A stretch of DNA of 7,334 nt from Pseudomonadota bacterium (lineage in GTDB: Bacteria > Pseudomonadota > Gammaproteobacteria > Burkholderiales > Thiobacillaceae), in the NCBI GenBank assembly GCA_021802595.1, contig JAJZRT010000180.1, positions 1-7,334 on the forward strand, read 5' to 3'. The notes under the pieces were generated by a model. The model saw only the letters and a program-made list of their open reading frames with translations. It had not been told where the DNA came from and did not search any database. Position 1 is the first letter of the stretch, and every line of letters starts with the position of its first letter. A program made the position numbers and the translations under genes. This document shows positions 1-4,944 of this stretch, in pieces.

Positions 1-188
1 GATCTCCCGACGACCGCAAATCGGCCGTCACCGCCTTCAATTAGGCTTAAGAAGGGGAGTTGGCCATATCGTGCCTCGAACTCGGTAAGCAGCGCCTTCT
101 CTGCCTGCGCCGGCTCCTGGTTGTCCGATGCTGCCGAGTTGTTGGTGTATCCGACGGCAACGGTTGGCCGCCAGATGTAGCGGCTGCC
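1..188 (-). pseudogene. 3' portion of an unrecognised gene, running off the left edge; no start codon visible, possibly frameshifted
   Basis: The minus-strand frame from 188 down to 1 is open and protein-like. It contains RYIWRP, a hydrophilic TNNSAASDN segment, a helix-like segment EKALLTEFEARYGQLPF, and LSLIEGGDGRFAVVGR at the edge. Third codon positions are G/C rich, as in the real genes further right. The frame begins directly after a TGA (191-189) and has no ATG, GTG or TTG before the edge. Upstream, a different frame offers ATG at 235 or 229 followed by helix-like SALRAAAVSARIEAA, so a single indel near 190 would join the two into one gene. I do not recognise the family. It lies on the element side of the tRNA-Phe scar, so it is probably accessory DNA. 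A genuine gene with a sequencing error, a decayed gene, or a fusion remnant are all possible. Confidence 0.4.
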
Positions 189-269
189 TCAATGCGCGCA
201 GAGACGGCCGCAGCACGCAGCGCCGACATTGTCATGGCATTTTCTAGATTCTTGGGCCACCAGATGTAT
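166..269 (+). repeat. pair of direct repeats, GGCC[GA]CCAGATGTA, 89 bp apart
   Basis: GGCCGCCAGATGTAG (166-180) and GGCCACCAGATGTAT (255-269) agree at 13 of 15 positions. The 3' end of the tRNA scar, GGCCACCAG at 655-663, shares the first nine bases of the second copy. They could be arm-type recombinase sites or a chance duplication; the sequence alone does not decide. Confidence 0.35.
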
Positions 270-600
270 AACACCCTAAAAAACATCCCTTCACGAAACC
301 CTACGCCAAGGTCTCTGAAGCCTGGAACAAGCTTGACGAGCTGCACGGCATTTTTGGCGCCGAACACTTGCCGCTCTGAGCCAGTTTGACGTTCACCTGA
401 ACCCTGGCCCCAATGCAGCGAAAATACGGGTAGTGACGAAGCCGACGCGTTGGGATAGAGTGATATCCGCGTGCCGGTGCTGGGCAAAAGTTCTGACGTT
501 TTTTCTGACACTGGCAACGGGAATCGACTGCGGACGACTGCGCAGGAGTGCGGTCAAGCGGTTGATATTGTAAGAATGTTGCGTGTGGGTTCGGACTGAC
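189..600. other. poorly coding stretch at the inner edge of the putative integrated element
   Basis: About 410 bases without a convincing gene. Open frames exist on both strands, but they overlap each other, have mixed low-information composition and lack good ribosome binding sites. The stretch holds short repeats: GGCC[GA]CCAGATGTA at 166-179 and 255-268, a GACTGCG tandem at 526-542, and an isolated ATCCGCGTG at 465-473 that matches the tRNA-Phe scar. Such a layout suits an attachment-site flank, where recombinase arm sites are expected, but no integrase is visible in the window. Confidence 0.4.
526..543 (+). repeat. short tandem GACTGCG repeat
   Basis: GACTGCGGAC (526-535) is followed at once by GACTGCGC (536-543). 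A longer and perfect relative of this unit occurs in the HU leader at 3503-3524. Confidence 0.45.
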
Positions 601-603
601 AAT

Positions 604-632
604 CACGCGGATTCCGATTGAAAATCCGCGTG
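604..632. repeat. perfect 10-bp inverted repeat around the tRNA-Phe anticodon (candidate recombinase core site)
   Basis: CACGCGGATT (604-613) and AATCCGCGTG (623-632) are exact reverse complements separated by nine bases (614-622), the last three of which are the GAA anticodon. The right arm is tRNA-Phe sequence (part of the anticodon loop, the anticodon stem and variable loop); the left arm is not tRNA sequence. Tyrosine recombinases bind inverted core sites flanking a 6-8 bp overlap, and in tRNA targets that overlap often falls in the anticodon loop, so this geometry is what a hybrid attachment site would show. Confidence 0.6.
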
Positions 633-662
633 TCGATGGTTCGATTCCGTCCCTGGCCACCA
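616..662 (+). tRNA. truncated tRNA-Phe(GAA), 3' half only: putative attachment-site scar of an integrated element
   Basis: The segment matches the 3' part of bacterial tRNA-Phe. It has the anticodon loop TTGAAAA (618-624, anticodon GAA 620-622), the 3' anticodon strand TCCGC (625-629), a variable loop GTGTC (630-634), and a T-arm GATGG-TTCGATT-CCGTC (635-651) that pairs fully with one G-U. The acceptor strand CCTGGCC (652-658), discriminator A and CCA (660-662) follow. The expected partner GGCCAGG, the D-arm and a directly adjoining 5' anticodon strand are absent upstream, so it cannot fold as a complete tRNA. Integration into a tRNA 3' end leaves an intact gene at one end of the element and a displaced 3' fragment like this at the other. 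I infer that DNA left of 616 belongs to the element and DNA right of it to the host. A decayed tRNA is the alternative. Confidence 0.8.
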
Positions 663-671
663 GTATCCATG

Positions 672-700
672 CGGCCCTCCACTCGAAAGGCCGTTTTTTT
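672..700 (+). terminator. probable rho-independent terminator of the original tRNA-Phe transcript
   Basis: CGGCC (672-676) pairs with GGCCG (689-693) across a 12-base loop and is followed by seven T residues (694-700). The stem is short and the loop long, so strength is uncertain, but its place ten bases after the CCA is right for a tRNA terminator that stayed with the displaced 3' half. Confidence 0.55.
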
Positions 701-769
701 CTGCCATGCGTCTGTCGCGCTTGGCGCGGCCGGCAGACGCGAGTCGGTATTCCGCAGCAGCGAATCTGC

Positions 770-964
770 TCAGGCCGACAAAACGTAGAGTTCCTCTGAC
801 TTGAAATACAAGGATTCGATTTCTCCGTAGCTGCGTGCGTTGAGGCGCGCCCACTCGGCCGTTCGGCTAAATTGCTCGCCAGCATGGTCGGCCGAGCCAA
901 CGGCGCGGAATCGATCCGACTCGATTTCCCGTAGCAACCTGCTAATCATCTCATCCTTGCTCAT
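770..964 (-). CDS. hypothetical 64-aa protein
   Basis: A small charged protein that I do not recognise. It begins MSKDEMISRLLREIESDRFR and ends in a Tyr/Leu-containing tail; there is no signal peptide, membrane segment or cysteine. The N-terminal 20 residues look like an amphipathic helix. The start at 964 is supported by AAGGAAG about six bases upstream of the ATG, a good Shine-Dalgarno sequence, and codon use resembles the chromosomal genes. It stands alone, about 210 bp downstream of the CBS-domain gene on the same strand and about 70 bp from the terminator after the tRNA scar. It is the first gene on what I take to be the host side of the integration junction. A spurious short frame cannot be excluded. 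Confidence 0.6.
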   Translation of the reverse strand: MSKDEMISRLLREIESDRFRAVGSADHAGEQFSRTAEWARLNARSYGEIESLYFKSEELYVLSA

Positions 965-1177
965 GATCGCTTCCTTGGCTTTTCGGATCAGGCGTGCACC
1001 TGTCTTATCGGGAAGACCGCCAGGAACTTTAGCCGCCCCCGAGCTCGCCTGTGCGGGCCAGCACTATCCAAGGTCGATTATCAATCATCGATCTCGGCAA
1101 CATCTGTCGAATAGCGCAGGGATTCGCGGGCAATTCGCATCGATTCGCGCCCCCGCGTCGCGAGGAGAGCGGATCGG

Positions 1178-1609
1178 CTAAAGCGCGATGTAGCTTTCCA
1201 GTTGCTGGATGACGAAGGTCTGTTCGGCGATGGTCTCCTGGACGAGGTCGCGCATCGACACCACGCCGATCACGTCCTTGGTATCGTCCAGGACGGGAAG
1301 GTGACGAATATGGTTTTCCGTCATGACCGACATCGCTTCCTCGATGCTCATATCGAACGTTGCACAAATGACCCGTTCAGCCATGATCTCGTGCACCTGG
1401 GTTTCGTGCGACAGCTTGCCCTTGAGTACTACCTTGCGGGCATAGTCCCGTTCCGAGAGTATGCCCACGAGGCTGCCGTTTTCCACGACGAGCAGCGCGC
1501 CTACCTCGTGCTCTGCCATGATCTGAAGGGCGTAATGAACCGATTCGGTCGGACCGACTGCAATGAATATGCCTGCTCTTGAACCGAGAATCTGCGAAAT
1601 GGTCTTCAT
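1178..1609 (-). CDS. CBS-domain protein (two CBS domains, 143 aa)
   Basis: A stand-alone CBS-pair (Bateman module) protein, probably cytoplasmic. CBS pairs bind adenosine ligands such as AMP, ATP or SAM and act as energy or ligand sensors; the partner of this family is generally unknown. The first CBS domain covers roughly residues 8-65 and includes GALLVVENGSLVGILSERDY. The second covers roughly 75-132 and includes MTENHIRHLPVLDD and GVVSMRDLV. SERDYARKV and the second-domain RHLPV are typical of the widespread small proteobacterial members. The start at 1609 (MKTISQ) is preferred over an upstream ATG at 1666 because AAAGGGGG lies just before it and because the family usually begins with this short leader. 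It is divergent from the secreted DsbA-like gene. No catalytic domain is fused, so a regulatory or stress role is likely but unproven. Confidence 0.92.
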   Translation of the reverse strand: MKTISQILGSRAGIFIAVGPTESVHYALQIMAEHEVGALLVVENGSLVGILSERDYARKVVLKGKLSHETQVHEIMAERVICATFDMSIEEAMSVMTENHIRHLPVLDDTKDVIGVVSMRDLVQETIAEQTFVIQQLESYIAL

Positions 1610-1934
1610 GGTTTTCCCCCTTTGATGATGGATTCTTGTTCTTGGTACTGGCGCCAAGCCGGGCATCGAACTCCGGCAAATCGACAGGCCCGAGGACGCG
1701 TCGGGAAGCGGCGTTATCCGAGAGCGGCAGGCATCCTCGCTGATCGGAAATTAGCGCACTTGAAGCAATTACGTAAATAGAATGTGTCAATGGGATAATA
1801 TTATTTATTACCTATTGGGGATTGCTGCAGCGCAGAATGGCGCCGGGTGTTGGCGATCTGCTATGCTCTTCCAGCATGGTGAGCCTTCAGGGGCCGCCAC
1901 ATCGAAATGCTGTGCCTTGCCGGTGGAAATGGGG
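1610..1934. promoter_or_regulatory. divergent intergenic region between the CBS and DsbA-like genes
   Basis: A 325-bp region with no supported gene. An AT-rich block at 1750-1816 should hold promoters for both sides. On the minus strand there is a consensus-like TTGACA (1784-1789 complement), but I see no good -10 at standard spacing. On the plus strand GATAAT (1794-1799) lies 19 bp from TTACGT (1769-1774), which is long spacing. Nearer the DsbA-like gene, TGCTATGCT (1859-1867) resembles an extended -10. An imperfect dyad runs from CAATGGGATAATA (1788) to TATTACCTATTG (ending 1817). Start points are not decided by sequence. Confidence 0.4.
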
Positions 1935-2768
1935 ATGTCGAAGAAAACTGTCTATGCCGCGCTCTTAGCCGCAGGCCTGGGGTTCTCCGCGCTCGCGGCC
2001 GGGGCGAATGCCGTCGCTGCCGTCAAAACGGAGCCTGACCCGGCTCTGGTCGACGCGATTGTCCACCGGATGGAGAGCGATGGCTCACTCGACCAGGCGG
2101 TCGAGAGAGCGCTCGGGCGGATCGCGAAACGCCAGGAGGACGCCCGCCGAGCCGAGCAGGCTCGGGCGCAGCAGCAACTCGAAGCGAAGGCCGAAGACGC
2201 GCGGGCAGTGAGCGCCGGTCGCGATCACATCCGCGGCAATCCGGCCGCGCCGGTTTCACTGATCGAATATTCCGATTTCGAGTGCCCCTACTGCAAACGC
2301 TTCCACGCGACCCCCAAGGTTTTGCTGGAACGCTTCGGTGGCAAGGTCAATTGGGTCTGGCGTCATTTCCCGCTGTCCTTCCACGAACCGGTCGCGCGTC
2401 AGGAGGCCATCGCCTCGGAATGCGCTGCGGCTCAGGGTGGCAACGATGCGTTCTGGAAGTATGCCGATGCGCTCTTCGCGAATACGCAATCGAACGGCCA
2501 CGGTCTGCCCGGGAGCAAAACCCTGCAGATGCTGGCGACCGAAACCGGACTGGATGGGGCCGTTTTCTCACGCTGTCTGGCGCAAGGCCAGGTCGCGAAA
2601 CGCATCGATGAGGATATCGCCGACGGTGCGAAGGCCGGGGTCAACGGGACGCCGACGACGCTAATCCGCAACAACCGAACCGGTGCGACCGAGGTCGTAG
2701 TCGGCGCGCTGCCGGCCGCTGCGCTGGCGGCCGCGATCGAGCGCGAACTCGGCCAGGCTAGGCACTGA
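1935..2768 (+). CDS. secreted DsbA-family / thioredoxin-fold protein (277 aa)
   Basis: A predicted periplasmic thiol-disulfide oxidoreductase of the DsbA/DsbG-like (Thioredoxin_4) group. Residues 1-29 look like a signal peptide: KK near the N-terminus, a hydrophobic run AALLAAGLGFSALAA, then small residues suitable for cleavage. Residues 53-94 form a charged Ala/Gln/Glu/Arg-rich segment likely to be helical or coiled coil. The catalytic domain starts near residue 97 with the typical GNPAAPV lead-in. The redox motif CPYC is at 117-120 within SDFECPYCKRFH, and the cis-proline loop is GVNGTPT with Pro240. Cys163 and Cys214 are extra cysteines that could pair. I chose ATG 1935 because GGTGGA lies seven bases upstream and the signal peptide then starts correctly; ATG 1929 and an in-frame ATG at 1782 are possible but less likely. 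Substrate and oxidase versus isomerase role are unknown. Confidence 0.9.
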   Translation: MSKKTVYAALLAAGLGFSALAAGANAVAAVKTEPDPALVDAIVHRMESDGSLDQAVERALGRIAKRQEDARRAEQARAQQQLEAKAEDARAVSAGRDHIRGNPAAPVSLIEYSDFECPYCKRFHATPKVLLERFGGKVNWVWRHFPLSFHEPVARQEAIASECAAAQGGNDAFWKYADALFANTQSNGHGLPGSKTLQMLATETGLDGAVFSRCLAQGQVAKRIDEDIADGAKAGVNGTPTTLIRNNRTGATEVVVGALPAAALAAAIERELGQARH

Positions 2769-2788
2769 GGGCCTTCCGGCGGCGTTGC

Positions 2789-3193
2789 TCAGTTCTTGAC
2801 GACGCGAAGATTGCGGTAAATTTTCGGAACCGGATTCGCCATCCACTGATGGGGTTTCTTTTCGCTGCTGCGATAGACCAGTCCCTGGTCGGTCAGCCAA
2901 TCCAGGATCTGGGCAGTGAAGTGATGCGAGTTTTCCGTCGGATAATTTCCAGGCAGGCCCATGCATGAAGCGATCTTGCCGGTCGTGATGCCTGGCGTCT
3001 TCAGGACCAGGTGATAGACGCGAATGAACAGGGTCCACAGCGCATCGTCATCTTCCCGAATTTCACGGTCGATCAACTCTTCGTCACAGGGCGGATCGAT
3101 CTCGTCCGCCAGTTTCAACAATTGCGACGATGAGGCGGCAAACGCATTCGCCTGCGTCCGCAATTGTTCCGCTATTTGGCTGTTCGACGACAT
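2789..3193 (-). CDS. uncharacterised 134-aa protein with winged-helix-like core
   Basis: I do not recognise a named family. Residues 1-33 are a Gln/Ala/Ser-rich helix (SQIAEQLRTQANAFAASSSQ), followed by an acidic linker (33-50, including EELIDREIREDDD). Residues 54-118 read like a winged helix: a helix with RVYHLVLKTPG, a second containing ITTGKIASCM, a recognition-like helix with HHFTAQILDWLTDQGLV, then a wing-like YRSSEKKPHQW. A basic tail IYRNLRVVKN ends the protein. The start at 3193 has GGGAGA about nine bases upstream; a longer frame reaches 3349 but reads into AT-rich, non-coding-looking DNA. It converges on the DsbA-like gene with a 20-bp gap. DNA binding is inferred from the predicted fold only. 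The dyads upstream (3268-3298) make autoregulation a reasonable idea. Confidence 0.75.
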   Translation of the reverse strand: MSSNSQIAEQLRTQANAFAASSSQLLKLADEIDPPCDEELIDREIREDDDALWTLFIRVYHLVLKTPGITTGKIASCMGLPGNYPTENSHHFTAQILDWLTDQGLVYRSSEKKPHQWMANPVPKIYRNLRVVKN

Positions 3194-3267
3194 GATCGGA
3201 TTCTCCCTGGGGCCCATTTCGTGCAGCGATCCTAACCGCCGGATTTTTATAGCGCAATATGAAGAAA

Positions 3268-3298
3268 GTAATACTATTACCAAGTGCTTAATACTAAG
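3268..3298. promoter_or_regulatory. two TAATACTA-containing dyads, 20 bp apart: candidate operator
   Basis: GTAATACTATTAC (3268-3280) is a dyad, perfect apart from its central base. CTTAATACTAAG (3287-3298) is a related, less perfect dyad. The shared octamer TAATACTA begins at 3269 and again at 3289, exactly 20 bp apart, i.e. about two helical turns, so both would face the same side of the DNA. They lie just upstream of the likely promoter of the minus-strand gene starting at 3193. The binding protein is unknown. Confidence 0.5.
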
Positions 3299-3459
3299 GT
3301 TATGCTTGAAAAGACAATGGGATAGGCGCCTCGGACGGTTTTTTGGCAAATCGGTGCGCCGGTTCTGATGGCCGCTCGATGAAGCGCCGGCGGCTGGCTT
3401 CGCCCTCTGGCCCCAGCGATCCAGGCCGCTGTCCGGCGCAAAAATATGAAGGCAGGGTG

Positions 3460-3488
3460 TTGCCAGAGAAGGAGGCGGCGTATATATT
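3460..3488 (+). promoter_or_regulatory. sigma70-type promoter for the HU gene
   Basis: TTGCCA (3460-3465) and TATATT (3483-3488) are separated by exactly 17 bp. Transcription would start near 3495, giving a leader of about 110 nt before the HU start codon. Confidence 0.65.
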
Positions 3489-3502
3489 TCACCTGCTAGT
3501 CG

Positions 3503-3524
3503 GACTGCGGATCGACTGCGGATC
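3503..3524 (+). repeat. perfect tandem duplication of an 11-bp unit in the HU leader
   Basis: GACTGCGGATC occurs twice in a row (3503-3513 and 3514-3524), just after the expected transcription start. A related GACTGCGGAC/GACTGCGC tandem is at 526-543. Further down the leader the pentamer AATCG occurs five times between 3534 and 3590. Confidence 0.7.
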
Positions 3525-3604
3525 CCGGGTTAGAATCGCCAGTCGTCGAATCGCCTTTGAATCGTCAATCGCAAGACCTTTTATCAATCGCCAGAGGGGA
3601 ACTT

Positions 3605-3901
3605 ATGAACAAGTCGGAACTCATCGAAGCCGTCGCCAAGGAAGCCGACGTTTCCAAAGCTGCTGCCGGCAACGTGCTCGATGCCGTCCTGGGTGCCATC
3701 AGCAAGGCCGTCGCGAAAGGCGACAGCGTTGCCCTGATCGGTTTCGGTACCTTCAAGTCGGCAAAGCGCGCCGCCCGGGTCGGCAGGAATCCGCAGACGG
3801 GTAAGGAACTCAAGATTGCCGCGACAACCGTCCCGAAATTCTCCGCCGGGGCCGGTTTCAAGGCGGCGGTTGCAGGCAAGAAAGCCGCCAAGAAAAAGTG
3901 A
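3605..3901 (+). CDS. hup: HU-family nucleoid DNA-binding protein (98 aa)
   Basis: A histone-like protein that binds and bends DNA as a dimer in the nucleoid. The N-terminal helix-turn-helix dimerisation part (1-45) includes [10 protein letters not shown] and [13 protein letters not shown]. The signature [20 protein letters not shown] spans about 46-65. Pro63 of the RNP motif is the residue that intercalates at the DNA kink in this family. The C-terminal part has the usual IAATTVPKF and then a short Lys/Ala extension (GKKAAKKK) beyond the usual 90-residue end. ATG 3605 is preceded by GAGGGGA at proper spacing, and the family's conserved N-terminus starts there. It is a single-gene unit with its own promoter and strong terminator. 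DISKAAAG-like sequence is closer to HU-beta than HU-alpha, but a single HU type is common in betaproteobacteria, so I use a general symbol. Confidence 0.96.
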   Translation: MNKSELIEAVAKEADVSKAAAGNVLDAVLGAISKAVAKGDSVALIGFGTFKSAKRAARVGRNPQTGKELKIAATTVPKFSAGAGFKAAVAGKKAAKKK

Positions 3902-3923
3902 GCCGTCGTTTTCCGGCAATCCG

Positions 3924-3948
3924 ACCCGCGCTTGCGCGGGTTTTTTTT
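3924..3948 (+). terminator. strong rho-independent terminator after HU
   Basis: ACCCGCGC (3924-3931) pairs with GCGCGGGT (3934-3941) across a two-base TT, and the run of T residues reaches 3948. It begins 22 bases after the HU stop codon. Confidence 0.92.
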
Positions 3949-4025
3949 GTGCGCCCGGCACGGGCGCACTCACTTGATCACCGGTCCGTCTCGTTTCCCG
4001 GGTGCCGCTGACGCTGCGAAGAACG

Positions 4026-4041
4026 CTATCAACAATGATAG
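4026..4041. promoter_or_regulatory. CTATCA-N4-TGATAG dyad upstream of the Crp/Fnr-family gene
   Basis: CTATCA (4026-4031) and TGATAG (4036-4041) are perfect inverted arms with a four-base spacer, the same overall geometry as Fnr-family sites (5-N4-5) but with a different half-site. It lies 36 bp before the start codon and overlaps a plausible -10 (AACAAT, 4031-4036) placed 17 bp from CTGACG (4008-4013). Autoregulation by the downstream protein is inferred. Confidence 0.45.
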
Positions 4042-4077
4042 ACTTACCGCCATTGACGATCGACAGGCGCTGCTCCG

Positions 4078-4905
4078 ATGACGGCGAATAAGAAGCTCAC
4101 TCAAAAGGGCAAGGCTGAGTTTCCTCCCGTTGCCCTGCCGCGCAGCGTTTTCTTCCGCGCCAGATTCGTTCCCGGCAGTCGCCGCGGACCCCTGCCCGTG
4201 GTGCAGCCGGAGAAGGGCGAACTGGTGCAGATCCTGCGCCGTTTCGAACTGTTCGCCAAACTGCCGCTGAAGGCGCTCAGGGAAATCGCTGCCGCCACCA
4301 CCGTTCGGCTCTACCGTCGGGGCGAGTTCCTCTGGCGCAACGACGACAAAGTCAAGGATATCGTCCTGCTCGACTCCGGCTTCGTCAAGGCTGCCCGACG
4401 GGATCGCAACGGGGTGAGCAAAACCTACGGGCTGTATGGCCCCGGGGATTGCCTCGGCCTGTTCGCAACCTTCACCGGGATGCAACACTCGATCGACGCG
4501 GTGGCGCTCAACGAGGGATTGAAGGCGATCTGCATCGATGCCGCGACGATCTTGAAATTCGCCGACACTTCGCCGCTGCTGTCCTCCAACATGCACGGCC
4601 AGCTGACCCGGTTCACCGAGGCGCTGATCAAGAAGATCGAGATCATCAGCGCCGGCACCATGCCCCAGCGCCTGGCGGTCCTGATGCTGCAGTTGATCGA
4701 TCGCTACGGCGTCGAGCGCAAGGACGGCAGCGTACATCTGCCGATTTCATTGACCCTGGAGCAGCTCTCCGAAATCATCGATGCCCGCCTGGAAACGGTG
4801 GCGCGGGTGCTCGGCGACTGGAAGCGCGCCGACTGGCTGAGCATCGACGCCACCGGCTGTCACTTCAGCAGTCTGGACAAACTCCGCGAGCTGCTCGTCG
4901 ATTGA
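4078..4905 (+). CDS. Crp/Fnr-family transcriptional regulator (275 aa) with N-terminal extension
   Basis: A probable dimeric DNA-binding regulator. The cyclic-nucleotide-binding-like beta-roll spans about residues 52-165, from LRRFELFAKLPLKAL through YGPGDCLGLFATF. A long dimerisation helix follows at about 168-192. The C-terminal helix-turn-helix is at about 224-257 (ISLTLEQLSEIIDARLETVA), where ETVARVL corresponds to the recognition helix. There are only three cysteines (125, 152, 261) and no N-terminal cluster, so it is not an Fe-S Fnr. The Arg-Ser/Thr pair used for cAMP in Crp is not seen after GDCLG, so cAMP binding is doubtful. The first ~48 residues are basic and are not part of the standard fold. 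The Shine-Dalgarno sequence before 4078 is weak, so the true start could be further in, but no better candidate stands out. It faces the ketone-body operon tail to tail (39-bp gap) and might regulate it; this is unproven. Confidence 0.88.
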   Translation: MTANKKLTQKGKAEFPPVALPRSVFFRARFVPGSRRGPLPVVQPEKGELVQILRRFELFAKLPLKALREIAAATTVRLYRRGEFLWRNDDKVKDIVLLDSGFVKAARRDRNGVSKTYGLYGPGDCLGLFATFTGMQHSIDAVALNEGLKAICIDAATILKFADTSPLLSSNMHGQLTRFTEALIKKIEIISAGTMPQRLAVLMLQLIDRYGVERKDGSVHLPISLTLEQLSEIIDARLETVARVLGDWKRADWLSIDATGCHFSSLDKLRELLVD

Positions 4906-4944
4906 CCCTCGGGCGCGCAAGCCGCCTTCCTTCCGTGCCTGGCC

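Larger units (their letters stand above)
3194..3604. promoter_or_regulatory. divergent intergenic region between the winged-helix-like gene and HU
   Basis: About 410 bp with no supported gene. The 3240-3310 part is clearly AT-richer than the surroundings and carries two dyads. The 3310-3450 part shows no clear signals. The 3455-3604 part holds the HU promoter and a repeat-rich leader. On the minus strand TATAAA (complement of 3246-3251) is a plausible -10 for the gene starting at 3193. Confidence 0.5.

Noticed and set aside
60..517. Long open frames on both strands in 47-517
   Set aside because: They overlap one another, have poor ribosome binding sites and low-information composition, and disagree with the better coding signal at 1-188 on the minus strand.
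590..662. A complete tRNA-Phe gene
   Set aside because: No GGCCAGG acceptor strand or D-arm precedes the anticodon. GCGGA at 607-611 could pair with the 3' anticodon strand only across a 13-base loop, which is not a tRNA.
301..900. 199-aa and 83-aa minus-strand frames containing RDGIEPSTRGFSI / GTESNHRHADFQSESA
   Set aside because: These peptides are the known artefact of translating the complement of a tRNA-Phe 3' end; the DNA is the tRNA scar, not a gene.
1121..1157. Hairpin CGCGGG/CCCGCG downstream of the CBS gene as a terminator
   Set aside because: No T-run follows on the relevant strand and the loop is large; this is more likely ordinary GC-rich DNA.
1782..1934. Longer N-terminus for the DsbA-like protein from the ATG at 1782
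   Set aside because: It would bury a clear signal peptide 51 residues inside the protein and run through the AT-rich promoter region; ATG 1935 has a good Shine-Dalgarno sequence.
3503..3590. CRISPR-like repeats in the HU leader
   Set aside because: Units are only 5-11 bp, directly abutting or irregularly spaced, with no spacers and no cas genes.
3970..4737. 255-aa minus-strand frame opposite the Crp/Fnr-family gene
   Set aside because: It is a GC-rich antisense shadow; the plus strand has recognisable domains.
4078..4905. Fnr-type oxygen sensor
   Set aside because: The N-terminal cysteine cluster is missing; the protein has only three scattered cysteines.
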